A stretch of DNA of 39,556 nt. It comes from Gammaproteobacteria bacterium (GTDB lineage: Bacteria > Pseudomonadota > Gammaproteobacteria > Pseudomonadales > Halieaceae). Shown one piece after another: positions 20,980-33,799 of this stretch. Numbering within the stretch: position 1 is the stretch's first letter; each line of letters opens with the position of its first letter. Location of the stretch: the NCBI GenBank assembly GCA_030427335.1, contig JAUHWV010000002.1, forward strand, positions 1-39,556. Direction: 5' to 3'. A program made the translations under genes and the position numbers. The notes beneath the pieces were generated by a model that ran no database searches, was not told where the DNA came from, and saw only the letters and a program-made list of their open reading frames with translations.

Positions 20980-22359
20980 ATGAAAATCATCATTCTTGGT
21001 GCGGGTCAAGTGGGCGGCACTCTAGCTGAACAGTTGGCCAGCGAACAAAACGACATCACGGTGGTAGACACCGATCAAACGATTCTGCGAAGCCTGCAAG
21101 ACAGGCTGGATATCAGAACCGTTGAAGGTCCCGCGTCCTTACCCACGACTTTAAAACAAGCCGGTGCCGAAGACGCCGAGTTAATCATTGCCGTGACTAA
21201 TAGCGACGAGATCAACATAGTAGCTTGCCAAGTTGCGCACAGCGTCTTCAATAGCCCTAAAAAAATAGCTCGGATCAGAGATCAGGGCTATTTGGATTAC
21301 CACAGTCGTTTATTTGAAGATCAACACATACCAATTGACGTCATTATTGGCCCAGAGCAACTCGTTACTCAAAACATAAAGCAGCTGATCGTGAACCCTG
21401 GCGCCTTGCAAGTACTCGACTTCGCGGAAGGCCGTGTTCAATTGGTGGCGGTGAAAGCGGTAGCGGGAGGCCCTATCGTAGGCCATCAGCTCAAAGAGAT
21501 TCGGGACCACATGCCAAAAGTGGATACCCGGGTGGCTGCCATATTCCGGCACGATCGCCCAATTATTCCTGAAGGCGACACCACCGTAGAAGCGGGTGAT
21601 GAAGTGTTCTTCTTAGCGGATCGAAAACATATCCGAAACGTAATGTCGGAGCTGCGAAGAGTCGACAGCCCCTACCACAAAGTGATCGTGGCAGGGGGAG
21701 GCAACATCGGCTGCACTTTGGCCCTCGCCCTAGAATCACAGTACGACGTAAAGATCATAGAACAATCCTATCAACGATGTCGGGTTCTCTCAGAGCGCAT
21801 GAAATCCGCGCTTGTTCTCCATGGTAGCGCAGCGGATCCACAACTCTTACGAAATGAAAACATCGAGATCACCGATGTATTTTGCGCTCTAACCAACAAC
21901 GACGAGTCCAACATTATGATGTCCATGTTGGCAAAGAGAATGGGCGCCAAAAAAGTTATTACACTTATTACCAACCCCGCTTATGCGCAGCTCATCGGGG
22001 ACGAGATCGATATCGCGATATCCCCGCAACAAATTACCATTGGCTCTTTATTAACCCATGTGCGAAAGGGTGATGTTAGTAGTGTGCACTCGCTTCGCCG
22101 GGGGGCCGCCGAAGCGCTTGAGATCGTCGCAAGAGGTGACTCAAGCTCATCTAAAGTCGTGGGGCGAAGATTAGATGAGATTAGATTACCGCTTGGCGTT
22201 ACTATAGGTGCTATCGTTCGTGATGGTAGTCAAGTCATCATCGCCCACGGTCACGTGACAGTTGAGCACGAAGACCACGTTATCCTCTTTGTCACAGACA
22301 AGGCAAAGATTGGCGAAGTCGAGAAGCTATTCAATCCGGGCTTCGGGTTTTTCTTTTAA
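20980..22359 (+). CDS. trkA: Trk potassium transport regulatory subunit TrkA
   Basis: 459 aa; two RCK/NAD-binding halves: MKIIILGAGQVGGTLAEQLA and KVIVAGGGNIGCTLALALE. Confidence 0.96.
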   Translation: MKIIILGAGQVGGTLAEQLASEQNDITVVDTDQTILRSLQDRLDIRTVEGPASLPTTLKQAGAEDAELIIAVTNSDEINIVACQVAHSVFNSPKKIARIRDQGYLDYHSRLFEDQHIPIDVIIGPEQLVTQNIKQLIVNPGALQVLDFAEGRVQLVAVKAVAGGPIVGHQLKEIRDHMPKVDTRVAAIFRHDRPIIPEGDTTVEAGDEVFFLADRKHIRNVMSELRRVDSPYHKVIVAGGGNIGCTLALALESQYDVKIIEQSYQRCRVLSERMKSALVLHGSAADPQLLRNENIEITDVFCALTNNDESNIMMSMLAKRMGAKKVITLITNPAYAQLIGDEIDIAISPQQITIGSLLTHVRKGDVSSVHSLRRGAAEALEIVARGDSSSSKVVGRRLDEIRLPLGVTIGAIVRDGSQVIIAHGHVTVEHEDHVILFVTDKAKIGEVEKLFNPGFGFFF

Positions 22360-22362
22360 ATC

Positions 22363-23811
22363 ATGTCGGTAGCAACGTCTTTAAGAATATTGGGCATACT
22401 ACTGATGCTCTTTTCATGCGCCATGCTGCCCTCTTTGGCGCTGAGTCTAGTCGATAATGATGGTACTAAAACGGGATTCATTGACGGCTTCTTAATTACA
22501 CTGTTGGGCGGGTTTTTGTTGTGGGCACCCTGCGCCAAAGCACGCGCTGACCTTCGAATCAGAGACGGCTTCCTCGTGACGTCACTCTTTTGGGTCGTCC
22601 TCGGCATTTTCGGAGCGGCGCCTTTCTGGCTTACACCCGAACTCAATATGACTCTGACCGACGCCATTTTTGAGTCCATTTCAGGCCTCACAACGACAGG
22701 TGCAACCGTTATTACGGGTCTTGATAACCTTCCTCGCTCAATACTGCTCTATAGACAGCTACTCCAGTGGTTAGGGGGTATCGGTATTATCGTGGTCGCC
22801 ATGGCAATCTTGCCTATGCTCGGTGTAGGCGGCATGGCCTTGTATCGTGCTGAAACACCCGGGCCCTCCAAAGACAATAAGCTTACCCCCAGAATTAGCG
22901 GAACAGCGCTGGCGCTTTTTTATGTTTATATTGTTTTGACACTGACTTGCGCATTAGCGTATTACCTTGCCGGTATGAGCGCGTTTGACGCGCTTGGACA
23001 CGCCTTTTCGACCGTCGCCATCGGCGGATTTTCCACGCACGATGCCAGCATGGGTTACTTTAAGAATGACGCCATTCTATGGATAAGCAGCCTATTCATG
23101 CTCATCTCGGCCATAAACTTCGGTTTACATTTCTTTGCCTGGAAGCACAAAAGCATAAGTGGATACTATCGCGACCCAGAGACCGGTTTTTACTTACTGT
23201 GCATTTTTACGAGCATTTCGATTACCTGCGTATACTTACTGACGACCCGAACACTAACTAATGGCGAGGCTGTCGTTCACGGCGTCTTTCAGGCGATCTC
23301 AATGGCGACCACAACAGGCTTCACCACCACGGATTTCGCATCGTGGCCCACCTTCCTGCCTGTTATGCTCATATTCTTCTCATTTATTGGCGGCTGTGTC
23401 GGATCCACCGGCGGTGGCCTAAAAGTAATGCGCGTTCTATTGATATTCAAACAGGGTTTACGTGAGATGAAGCAACTGATCCACCCACAAGCGATCATTC
23501 CGCTACGCGTGGGCGGACGACGTGTTGATGCTTCTATTATCAGCGCTGTCTGGAGCTTCTTCGCTGTATATGTCTCCGCCTTTTTGGTGATCCTGTTGAT
23601 ATTAATGGCGACTGGGCTTGATTACTTAACCGCCTTTTCCGCAGTTGCCGCCATGCTCAACAACCTTGGCCCAGGTCTTGGAGAGGTCGCTTCCAATTAC
23701 GCGAGCGTCTCTAACGAAACTAAATGGATACTCTGCTTTACCATGTTGCTGGGGCGCCTAGAGGTTTTCACTCTGCTTGTTCTGCTAACCCCCATGTTTT
23801 GGCGACGTTAA
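22363..23811 (+). CDS. trkH: Trk potassium uptake transporter TrkH
   Basis: 482 aa multi-TM; ESISGLTTTGATVITGLDNLPRSILLYRQLLQWLGGIGIIVVAMAILP; FFSFIGGCVGSTGGGLKVMR. Confidence 0.95.
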   Translation: MSVATSLRILGILLMLFSCAMLPSLALSLVDNDGTKTGFIDGFLITLLGGFLLWAPCAKARADLRIRDGFLVTSLFWVVLGIFGAAPFWLTPELNMTLTDAIFESISGLTTTGATVITGLDNLPRSILLYRQLLQWLGGIGIIVVAMAILPMLGVGGMALYRAETPGPSKDNKLTPRISGTALALFYVYIVLTLTCALAYYLAGMSAFDALGHAFSTVAIGGFSTHDASMGYFKNDAILWISSLFMLISAINFGLHFFAWKHKSISGYYRDPETGFYLLCIFTSISITCVYLLTTRTLTNGEAVVHGVFQAISMATTTGFTTTDFASWPTFLPVMLIFFSFIGGCVGSTGGGLKVMRVLLIFKQGLREMKQLIHPQAIIPLRVGGRRVDASIISAVWSFFAVYVSAFLVILLILMATGLDYLTAFSAVAAMLNNLGPGLGEVASNYASVSNETKWILCFTMLLGRLEVFTLLVLLTPMFWRR

Positions 23812-24602
23812 GCTGAGCGATTCTTTTTAATGAGCTCGTAAGCAGCCTGAATCTCTTGAGACTTTTCGGTTGCCAGCTTAATCATGGAGTCAGGCACCCC
23901 GCGAGCCATTAATTTATCCGGGTGGTTTTCACTCATTAACTTTCGATACGCACGCTTAACTTCCGCATCGGTCGCCGATGCCGATACGCCCAACGCATCG
24001 TAGGCCACTTTGATATCCGATATCCCACCACTGACCGTTTGACGATCATGAAACTGGCCCTGCGCTTGCGCCATACGCGTCAAGTGCGCAATTTGAGCTT
24101 CAGAGAAACCGAGTAAGCGTCCAATTCGATCTAGAGCATTTCGCTCTGATGAATCCAACGATCCGTCGACATAAGCAAGTGAAATAAGAAACAAAAGCAA
24201 AGTCTGTTTTAACTGCGGGTGACGACCCGCAAGGCTTAAAAACGCATTCACCACAGGCTCAGGATGAAATGTGGGCTTAGCGCCTTGCTTAAAAAACTCA
24301 ATAGCACGACGGCGACCCGCTGCATCAAGGCCCATATGCGTAATCAAAGTCTCCGTATGATTTACCTCTGCTTCGCTGACTCGCCCGTCCGCCTTTGCTA
24401 TATATCCCAGTAAAATAAAAACCGATTGAAAAAAGTTTTCCTGGATTTTCAAACGCATCTCTGGGCGTGCGAAAGCCGCTATCGAGACAAAGGCTTTATC
24501 AAAAGCATGACCGATCCAGAGCCCCAATATCAATCCGAAAGGCCCAAGTGCGAGTAGCCCGAGTAGGCCTCCAATCGCCTTACCCCATATTCGAACACCC
24601 AT
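23808..24602 (-). CDS. DjlA-like co-chaperone (TM anchor, TerB-like domain, C-terminal J domain)
   Basis: MGVRIWGKAIGGLLGLLALGPFGLILGLWIGHAFD..., C-terminal DALGVSASATDAEVKRAYRKLMSENHPDKLMARG (HPD). Confidence 0.88.
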   Translation of the reverse strand: MGVRIWGKAIGGLLGLLALGPFGLILGLWIGHAFDKAFVSIAAFARPEMRLKIQENFFQSVFILLGYIAKADGRVSEAEVNHTETLITHMGLDAAGRRRAIEFFKQGAKPTFHPEPVVNAFLSLAGRHPQLKQTLLLFLISLAYVDGSLDSSERNALDRIGRLLGFSEAQIAHLTRMAQAQGQFHDRQTVSGGISDIKVAYDALGVSASATDAEVKRAYRKLMSENHPDKLMARGVPDSMIKLATEKSQEIQAAYELIKKNRSA

Positions 24603-24607
24603 TTTCG

Positions 24608-25492
24608 TCAATCCTTGTGATAATGATTAGGGCCTGTAACCGGTCTGGTCCTAAATCGCTTATAGGTCCATTGGTATTGCTCCGGACAATCCGTTATCAG
24701 CCGCTCGATACCTTGATTCATGCTGGTCATGGCGAGCACCATGTCAGGATCATAAAGCCCCGATTCAGCCTCTATGAAACGAACCTTGTAACCCCCTTTT
24801 ACTCGAATTGCAGCCAAATAAAAGAGCTTAGATCCCGTCTTTTGAGCCAACTTTACGGCAAGCGTTGGTGTAAAACAGGGTTCACCCATAAAAGGGGCGT
24901 TACAGCCGGCGGAAAGATCCCTTGGCACTTGATCAGGAAGGATTCCAACCGTTTGCCCGTTCTTTAAGGTTCGCGTCAAACCAACCACCCCTTTCGGGGT
25001 CGTCGGATAAGGAACCATACCAAAGCGCCCTCGCGCCTTGACAATAAAATCCTCTATGCCCGGGTTTTCGGGGGGCTCATACAAACACGCCATCGGATAA
25101 AGCATATTCGCAAAGAGTCCCGCGTATTCCCAGTTACCCACATGCGGCGCCAAAAAAACCACACCGTGTCCCTCGTCTCTCGCCGCAATGACCCCATCAG
25201 AACCCTCGACAGCAACGGCAAGCTTCCGCAATTGAGCTTCCGTACCCATCCAAACGACGCCGAGTTCGGCAAACCACTCTCCCGCTGCTAGGACAGAACG
25301 ATAAGCCAGCCGCTGTTGATCACGGTTCGATAAGTCCGGGTACGCCAAGCGGATATTGACCAACGCCACGTGCTTTTCTCGAAGACCTAAGAGCCAGACC
25401 GCGCGACCTAAAGCACGACCGAGCGAGCGAGCGACGGATAAAGGCAGATGACTCAGTGCTTGAAGAATTCGTTTAATCAGGAATACGGACAT
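24608..25492 (-). CDS. Lysophospholipid/lipid A acyltransferase (LpxL/HtrB family)
   Basis: 294 aa; VVFLAPHVGNWEYAGL (HxxxxE-type LPLAT motif), VGILPDQVPRDLSAGCNAPFMGEPCFTPTLAVKLAQKTGSKLF. Confidence 0.9.
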   Translation of the reverse strand: MSVFLIKRILQALSHLPLSVARSLGRALGRAVWLLGLREKHVALVNIRLAYPDLSNRDQQRLAYRSVLAAGEWFAELGVVWMGTEAQLRKLAVAVEGSDGVIAARDEGHGVVFLAPHVGNWEYAGLFANMLYPMACLYEPPENPGIEDFIVKARGRFGMVPYPTTPKGVVGLTRTLKNGQTVGILPDQVPRDLSAGCNAPFMGEPCFTPTLAVKLAQKTGSKLFYLAAIRVKGGYKVRFIEAESGLYDPDMVLAMTSMNQGIERLITDCPEQYQWTYKRFRTRPVTGPNHYHKD

Positions 25493-25614
25493 TGGTACTC
25501 GTTTATGGCACCTGATTCGACAGAGTACCGTGTATTGAAATCGCTGAGACTGTATAATACGGCCCTTTTAAGTGCTTGTGTAGCGAGGTGGGCGTGTCTG
25601 AAGCCAAACCGGTG

Positions 25615-26544
25615 ATGTCTTTTCAAGAGATTATACTGCGACTCCAACGGTTTTGGGGTGAACAGGGCTGTGTGATCGTTCAACCCCTAGATATGGAAGT
25701 CGGCGCAGGTACGTTTCATCCCGCTACGTTCTTGAGAGCCTTAGGGCCTGAAAGTTGGCGTGCCGCTTACGTGCAACCGAGCCGAAGGCCAACGGACGGG
25801 CGCTACGGAGAAAACCCCAATCGTCTACAGCACTACTATCAATTCCAAGTCGCACTTAAACCGTCACCGGATAACATTCTTGAGCTTTACTTAGACAGCC
25901 TGCGGGAATTGGGCATTGACCCGACGGTCCACGATGTTCGTTTCGTTGAAGATAACTGGGAATCGCCCACCTTAGGCGCATGGGGCCTCGGGTGGGAAGT
26001 ATGGCTTAACGGGATGGAAGTGACGCAGTTCACTTACTTCCAGCAGGCAGGGGGAATTGAATGTTATCCGGTAACAGGAGAAATCACCTACGGTCTTGAA
26101 CGAATCGCTATGTACATTCAAGGGGTAGACTCTTGTTACGACTTGGTTTGGGCGGAGAGCCCCGAAGGCATTACAACCTACGGCGATGTGTATCACCAGA
26201 ACGAAGTTGAGATGTCGACCTACAACTTCGAGCAAGCGCCCGTTGAAAATCTCTTCTCACAGTTTTCGCATTATGAAAGCGAGGCCGCTAGGCTAGCTGA
26301 GCTGGGATTACCACTTCCTGCATACGAGATGGTAATGAAAGCCTCACATACCTTTAATCTACTCGACGCTCGCCATGCAATCTCGGTTACAGAGAGGCAG
26401 CGCTATATATTGCGCGTCAGGGGTATAGCGCGCGCGGTTGCCAAGGCCTACTTTGATACGCGTGCAAAGCTCGGTTTTCCAAAGGCCCCAGAAGCCCTGC
26501 GTGAAGAAGTATTAGCGAAATGGACTAAAGGTGAAATCGCATGA
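25615..26544 (+). CDS. glyQ: Glycyl-tRNA synthetase alpha subunit
   Basis: [46 protein letters not shown]..., near-identical in pattern to GlyQ; in-frame GTG at 25594 is an alternative start. Confidence 0.97.
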   Translation: MSFQEIILRLQRFWGEQGCVIVQPLDMEVGAGTFHPATFLRALGPESWRAAYVQPSRRPTDGRYGENPNRLQHYYQFQVALKPSPDNILELYLDSLRELGIDPTVHDVRFVEDNWESPTLGAWGLGWEVWLNGMEVTQFTYFQQAGGIECYPVTGEITYGLERIAMYIQGVDSCYDLVWAESPEGITTYGDVYHQNEVEMSTYNFEQAPVENLFSQFSHYESEAARLAELGLPLPAYEMVMKASHTFNLLDARHAISVTERQRYILRVRGIARAVAKAYFDTRAKLGFPKAPEALREEVLAKWTKGEIA

Positions 26545-28604
26545 AACAGCCTTTTCTCGTAGAGATCGGAACGGAAGAGCTTCCTCCTAAATCACTGTCG
26601 ACTTTAGCAACGAGCCTGCACGACGGCATTGTGTCGCGTTTAGCGGCGCATGGTTTATCGCACGGTCCGAGTCGATGGTTTGCCACACCGCGAAGACTAG
26701 CGGTATTAATTGAAGAGCTCGACACTCAAGCAGAAGATTCAACCGAGGTCATCCTCGGGCCACCTGCGTCTGCAGCGCGATCAGATGACGGTAATTGGAC
26801 GCCCGCAGCGATCGGTTTTGCAAAGAAACAGGGATTAGAACCCGCGGATCTTCAGATCATTAACTCCGATAAAGGGGACCGATTAGGCGTAAGCCGCATT
26901 TTGCCTGGCGCCAAGACAGAACAGGTTTTAGCTCCCATCGTAGACGAGAGCTTACAACACCTGCCCATAGCGAAACGTATGCGCTGGGGCGCTTCTCGAA
27001 CCGAATTTGTGCGCCCTGTACATTGGGTGGTAGCCATCTATGGTAACAATTCTAGTTTAGGCACCATTTTTGGAATTAACACATCGAACGAAAGCCGGGG
27101 TCATCGATTTCATGGGCCAGAACGCATTGTGATTGAGTCACCAGCGTCCTATGAATCAACACTGGAACGCGCCAAAGTCATCGCCTGTTTTGAGCGGCGA
27201 AAATCACTCATTCTGTCGCAGGTACATGCATGCGCAAAGGCGCTAGACGCGGAGGCACAAATTGACCCCGAGTTGCTCGAGGAGGTCACTGCTTTGGTGG
27301 AGTGGCCTGTCGCTCTGAGCGGCGCATTCGATTCTGGATTTTTGCGTGTGCCCGCAGAAGCGCTAATCGCCTCTATGAAAGAGCATCAGAAGTATTTTCA
27401 CCTAAGAGCCAAAGATGGGGCGTTGCTACCAAACTTCATCACGGTAGCAAACATCGAAAGCCCTGAACCGGAGCGAATCGTCAAAGGTAATGAGCGCGTG
27501 ATTCGGCCCCGCTTGTCTGACGCCGCGTTTTTCTACGACTCCGATTTAAAGTCCAGTTTGAACAGTCGCAACGAGCAACTCGCGAAAATGACGTTTCAAG
27601 AGTCACTCGGGTCAGTTGCAGACAAGGTTGCGCGGGTGAAACAACTTGCCTTGGAAATCGCTACGCAGATCAGCGCAAACGAGAACACGGTCGCAGTGGG
27701 CGCTGAGTTGTGTAAATCAGATTTACCAACCGAGTTGGTTGGTGAGTTCCCTGAACTTCAAGGTATCGCGGGGGCCTATTACGCCCGAGCCGAAGACTTA
27801 AGTGATGAAATAGCGACGGTAATAGAAGAGCATTACTTACCACGTTTTGCAGGAGACAAGCTGCCATCGACAAAGGAAGCCATCTGTGTGGCCTTGGCGG
27901 ACCGACTCGATACACTTGCTGGCATCTTCGCAGTGGGCGAAATCCCCTCTGGTTCAAAGGATCCGTATGGCCTCCGACGCGCCTCTCTTGCTTGCTTGAG
28001 ACTAATAATTGAAACAAGGTTGGAGCTCGACCTAAAGTCACTTCTCAATTGTGCGTTCAGACTTTTACCTTTTGAGAGCAAGCCGGAGTCTTCGAGTATC
28101 GCGTTAGATTATATTGTTGAGCGTTTTTACTCTCGATATGAATCCGAGGGCATTGAGGTTACAACAATCAGATCCGTTCTGAATAAAGACATTTACGAAC
28201 CGCTTGATATGCACCAACGTATTTTAGCCGCCCACGGATTCCTTTCTGTTCCAGAGTGTGGGGCGTTAGCAAGTGCTTACAAACGTGTGAGTAATATTCT
28301 TGGTAAGTCGGATGAGAGGCTCCAAGGTGATTACCAACACGTACTGCTGGCAGAAACAGTAGAGGTGAATTTGGTTGCGGCAATCGACAAGCTTGCTCCT
28401 GAGCTTAATGACCTCTTGAACAAGAAAGACTATCGGCGTTATCTAACCGTGTTGGCTAGCATGCGAGAAACAGTAGACGCATTCTTTGATGATGTTATGG
28501 TAAACGTGGAAGACAGCGCTCTGAAGCGAAACCGTTTAGCCATCTTGTGTGCTCTGCAAGGCCTTTTTGGCGCTGTGGCCGATTTGAAAGAACTGGCATC
28601 TTAA
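26541..28604 (+). CDS. glyS: Glycyl-tRNA synthetase beta subunit
   Basis: 687 aa; [69 protein letters not shown]-type region. Confidence 0.97.
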   Translation: MKQPFLVEIGTEELPPKSLSTLATSLHDGIVSRLAAHGLSHGPSRWFATPRRLAVLIEELDTQAEDSTEVILGPPASAARSDDGNWTPAAIGFAKKQGLEPADLQIINSDKGDRLGVSRILPGAKTEQVLAPIVDESLQHLPIAKRMRWGASRTEFVRPVHWVVAIYGNNSSLGTIFGINTSNESRGHRFHGPERIVIESPASYESTLERAKVIACFERRKSLILSQVHACAKALDAEAQIDPELLEEVTALVEWPVALSGAFDSGFLRVPAEALIASMKEHQKYFHLRAKDGALLPNFITVANIESPEPERIVKGNERVIRPRLSDAAFFYDSDLKSSLNSRNEQLAKMTFQESLGSVADKVARVKQLALEIATQISANENTVAVGAELCKSDLPTELVGEFPELQGIAGAYYARAEDLSDEIATVIEEHYLPRFAGDKLPSTKEAICVALADRLDTLAGIFAVGEIPSGSKDPYGLRRASLACLRLIIETRLELDLKSLLNCAFRLLPFESKPESSSIALDYIVERFYSRYESEGIEVTTIRSVLNKDIYEPLDMHQRILAAHGFLSVPECGALASAYKRVSNILGKSDERLQGDYQHVLLAETVEVNLVAAIDKLAPELNDLLNKKDYRRYLTVLASMRETVDAFFDDVMVNVEDSALKRNRLAILCALQGLFGAVADLKELAS

Positions 28605-28612
28605 TCAATGAG

Positions 28613-28644
28613 AGGCCTCACACAATAGTTGTGCGAGGCCTTTT
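28613..28644 (+). terminator. Rho-independent terminator after glyS
   Basis: AGGCCTCACACAA-TAG-TTGTGCGAGGCCT-TTT: 13-bp stem with one mismatched position, then T-run; between convergent glyS and gyrB. Confidence 0.8.
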
Positions 28645-28650
28645 AAGTAT

Positions 28651-31098
<2,448 letters not shown>

Positions 31099-31152
31099 TT
31101 AACCTGATTATATCACAGTCTGCAGGGTCGGTATCGACGACGACACTACATG

Positions 31153-32466
31153 CTAACGCAGACACCCGTGTTCCACGTGGAACTTTTTAATTTGAAGGGA
31201 GCGTGCTTCGAATGGCGCAAGAAAAGACGACAGCAGGACTTCTGTGGTGCCATTTACAAACACCTGAACCCCTTTGAGTGCGCTGATTATCGCGCCCAAA
31301 GCTTGAAGTTTTTTTGGGTCGAGCTCCGCGGCGACATCATCTAACAACAACAAGCACCCCCTAGATTCCCCACCACGAATCAAGTCCCGACTTTCTTTTT
31401 CTCCACCCTGACCATGTCGACCCTCGTTCTCTATACCACCTTGGAGCAGACTGAGCTGAGAGAGCTTCAATGCAAAGATAGTCAACTTCAGTTGGCCCCT
31501 TGACATCACGTCACGAGCCAAACGCCGCTGGCCATCTATTTCAATCGTGATCTGAATATCACATCTGTGCGGCCCAACAGACGTAAACCCACGCGCAGCA
31601 TCTACTTCCTCAGAAGCGCACAAGGCACTCACCAGGTCCGATTTCGCATCCCAGCCGCGACGGTAAGAAAGCGACAACGAAAACGACTCAAGCCCAATTG
31701 CTGATGACACTTTTTTAAACTCTCTATTCAGCAACCGAAAAACCTCGCGCCTCTGGAAATCCAACCGCTCACCCGCATGAGCCAAAGCGTCAGTCCAAAT
31801 AGCCAGCTCGGATTTGACAGTTTTTTCGGCAGAAAACAAACGTTTTGGTGACAATCGCGCACTTTCTTTTGTTTGGTCCACCGCGCCTTCACGCGCAGAG
31901 GATCGCAGCAGCGCGTTCCGCTGCGCGAGCGCGCGAGCAAACGCCCTGACGTCGTCTTTATAACTGTGTTCCACGTGGAACACAGACCAATCTAAAAACG
32001 ACCTCCGCTCCTGGGGTGGGCCAGACAACAAATCGAATGTGTCAGCATTAATCGCGATTATAGGCAACAACTCAGTGATTTCAGATAATCGTTTTACTGC
32101 CGCGCCATTCCGTTTTATCCGTGTTTCGCCCAAACGCGACTTCGACAAACCAATTTTGTGTCGGACCCAACTCAGATTATTTACTTTGTCGTCGGCGACA
32201 CCAGCCTCACGCATAGATAAGCGCTCTTGTTTGACTCCAATGGCTTCGCCATAAACTATAAGCTGCTCAGCACTCAACGACACAAGTGCGTCTCGCTTTC
32301 CACCAAACCTTCGAAACGATCGGCCATGGGCGAGCGTAAAGATGGCTTCAAACAATGATGTCTTACCGGCGCCGTTAGGTCCAAGCACCACATTTACTGT
32401 CGCCAATTCTTCAATCGTGATCTCACTTATATTTCTGAAGCTATTTATATAAAGTCGAGATAACAC
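31153..32466 (-). CDS. recF: DNA replication and repair protein RecF
   Basis: 437 aa; NVVLGPNGAGKTSLFEAIFTLAHGRSFR (Walker A), FLDWSVFHVEH, SRGQLKLTIFALKLSQL, LLLLDDVAAELD (Walker B). Confidence 0.95.
   Translation of the reverse strand: MLSRLYINSFRNISEITIEELATVNVVLGPNGAGKTSLFEAIFTLAHGRSFRRFGGKRDALVSLSAEQLIVYGEAIGVKQERLSMREAGVADDKVNNLSWVRHKIGLSKSRLGETRIKRNGAAVKRLSEITELLPIIAINADTFDLLSGPPQERRSFLDWSVFHVEHSYKDDVRAFARALAQRNALLRSSAREGAVDQTKESARLSPKRLFSAEKTVKSELAIWTDALAHAGERLDFQRREVFRLLNREFKKVSSAIGLESFSLSLSYRRGWDAKSDLVSALCASEEVDAARGFTSVGPHRCDIQITIEIDGQRRLARDVMSRGQLKLTIFALKLSQLSLLQGGIENEGRHGQGGEKESRDLIRGGESRGCLLLLDDVAAELDPKKLQALGAIISALKGVQVFVNGTTEVLLSSFLAPFEARSLQIKKFHVEHGCLR
31169..31184. promoter_or_regulatory. 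parS-like site (ParB-binding) in 3' end of recF
   Basis: TGTTCCACGTGGAACT: matches TGTTCCACGTGGAACA at 15/16 positions. Confidence 0.8.
31964..31985. promoter_or_regulatory. parS site (ParB-binding) within recF, perfect 22-bp palindrome
   Basis: CTG-TGTTCCACGTGGAACA-CAG; core is the perfect 16-bp parS variant. Confidence 0.88.
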
Positions 32467-32581
32467 AAGGAAAGCCTATGATGAAATTACGGCTGGTCGA
32501 AAACAGCCTCTACGCTGAAAACTCACGTCGTCGCAACAGAGGCTTGCTTACAAAATGCGGCGCCTACCCAAAGACGTGTAA

Positions 32582-33709
32582 TTACAAACGCATAGGCATA
32601 ACCACATACAGCGCGTTCGCATGTTCGGCATTCGACTCAAGTAAAGCACTTCCACTAGCGTCCGACAATGAGACTCGAACTTCATCATCACCAATGACAC
32701 CGAGCACATCCAAAAGGTAACTTACGTTAAATCCAATCTCGAGCGAATCCCCCATGTAGGCCACAGTAATGATTTCCTCTGCCTCTTCTTGCTCAGGGTT
32801 ATTCGCTACCACCTGCAACTGGTCATTCGAAAGATTCATTCGAATACCGCGATATTTTTCGTTACTTAAGATAGCCGCGCGCGACAACGCACTTCGTAAA
32901 ACGTCTTTTTCAGCAACCACGACTTTGGTGCTCTGCTTGGGCAAAACACGTTGGTAATCAGGAAACTTTCCATCAACCAGCTTAGAAATGAAGGTAAAGG
33001 ATGTCGCCTCAACCTTTAAGTGATTATCGCCCAGGGAAACATTAGCAGGTGCATCACCGGTTTGAAGAAGGCGTGACAACTCCAAAACCCCCTTCCGAGG
33101 CAGAATAATTTGTGTAGCTTCCGTATTAGAAAGGCCCTGAACCACACCCTCACTTAAAGTTATGTGGCTTGTAGCCAATCGATGACCATCCGTCGCAACC
33201 ACTCTAAAAGCCGAACCACTTAATTCCCATAACATTCCGTTCAAGTAATACCTGACGTCTTGCTGAGCCATCGCAAACCCCGTCTGCTCGATCAAACTCT
33301 TCAACGAGGCTTGATCAACCGTCATCGTTCCACGCGCATTAATGGCATCAACTAACGGAAATTCGGTAGCGGGCAGCGTTGCTAGCGAGAATTTAGACCT
33401 TCCCGACTTTATCAATAATTTAGCACCATCCTGAGTAAACTCGATGACGCTACCCTCCGGTAATGACTTACAAATATCAAACAATTTTCTGCCTGGTACG
33501 GTAATCGCACCGCTAATCGCATCCGCGTCCTCCAAGTTGACTCGCCCTGTCAACTCAACCTCTAGGTCGGTACCGACTAAAGATAAGTTCTGGCCATCCA
33601 AACTTACTAACACGTTTGCCAAGATAGGGAGTGTTTGACGCCGTTCCACAACACCAGCAACTAGACTTAGTGGCTTTACCAGTGCTTCTCTCTCTATTGA
33701 AAACTTCAT
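32582..33709 (-). CDS. dnaN: DNA polymerase III subunit beta (sliding clamp)
   Basis: 375 aa; MKFSIEREALVKPLSLVAGVVERRQTLPILANVLV; C-terminal ALYVVMPMRL. Confidence 0.98.
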   Translation of the reverse strand: MKFSIEREALVKPLSLVAGVVERRQTLPILANVLVSLDGQNLSLVGTDLEVELTGRVNLEDADAISGAITVPGRKLFDICKSLPEGSVIEFTQDGAKLLIKSGRSKFSLATLPATEFPLVDAINARGTMTVDQASLKSLIEQTGFAMAQQDVRYYLNGMLWELSGSAFRVVATDGHRLATSHITLSEGVVQGLSNTEATQIILPRKGVLELSRLLQTGDAPANVSLGDNHLKVEATSFTFISKLVDGKFPDYQRVLPKQSTKVVVAEKDVLRSALSRAAILSNEKYRGIRMNLSNDQLQVVANNPEQEEAEEIITVAYMGDSLEIGFNVSYLLDVLGVIGDDEVRVSLSDASGSALLESNAEHANALYVVMPMRL

Positions 33710-33799
33710 TCCTTATTGGCTCCAAAATAATTTAACTTAACTTTGCGGGCTCTCTATACTAGAGTACCGGGTCAGGGCTTATCGACCAATCGCATTCAA

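Noticed and set aside
22250-22259. GTCACGTGAC palindrome in trkA as a third parS
   Set aside because: Has the CACGTG core but lacks the flanking TGTTC/GAACA arms; probably chance.
25535-25558. TTGAAA and TATAAT upstream of glyQ as a sigma70 promoter
   Set aside because: Spacing is only 12 bp, so the two hexamers do not form a standard promoter; the -10 alone may still be real.
27670-28081. Minus-strand ORFs (123 aa and 82 aa) within glyS
   Set aside because: Shadow ORFs of glyS, no independent evidence.
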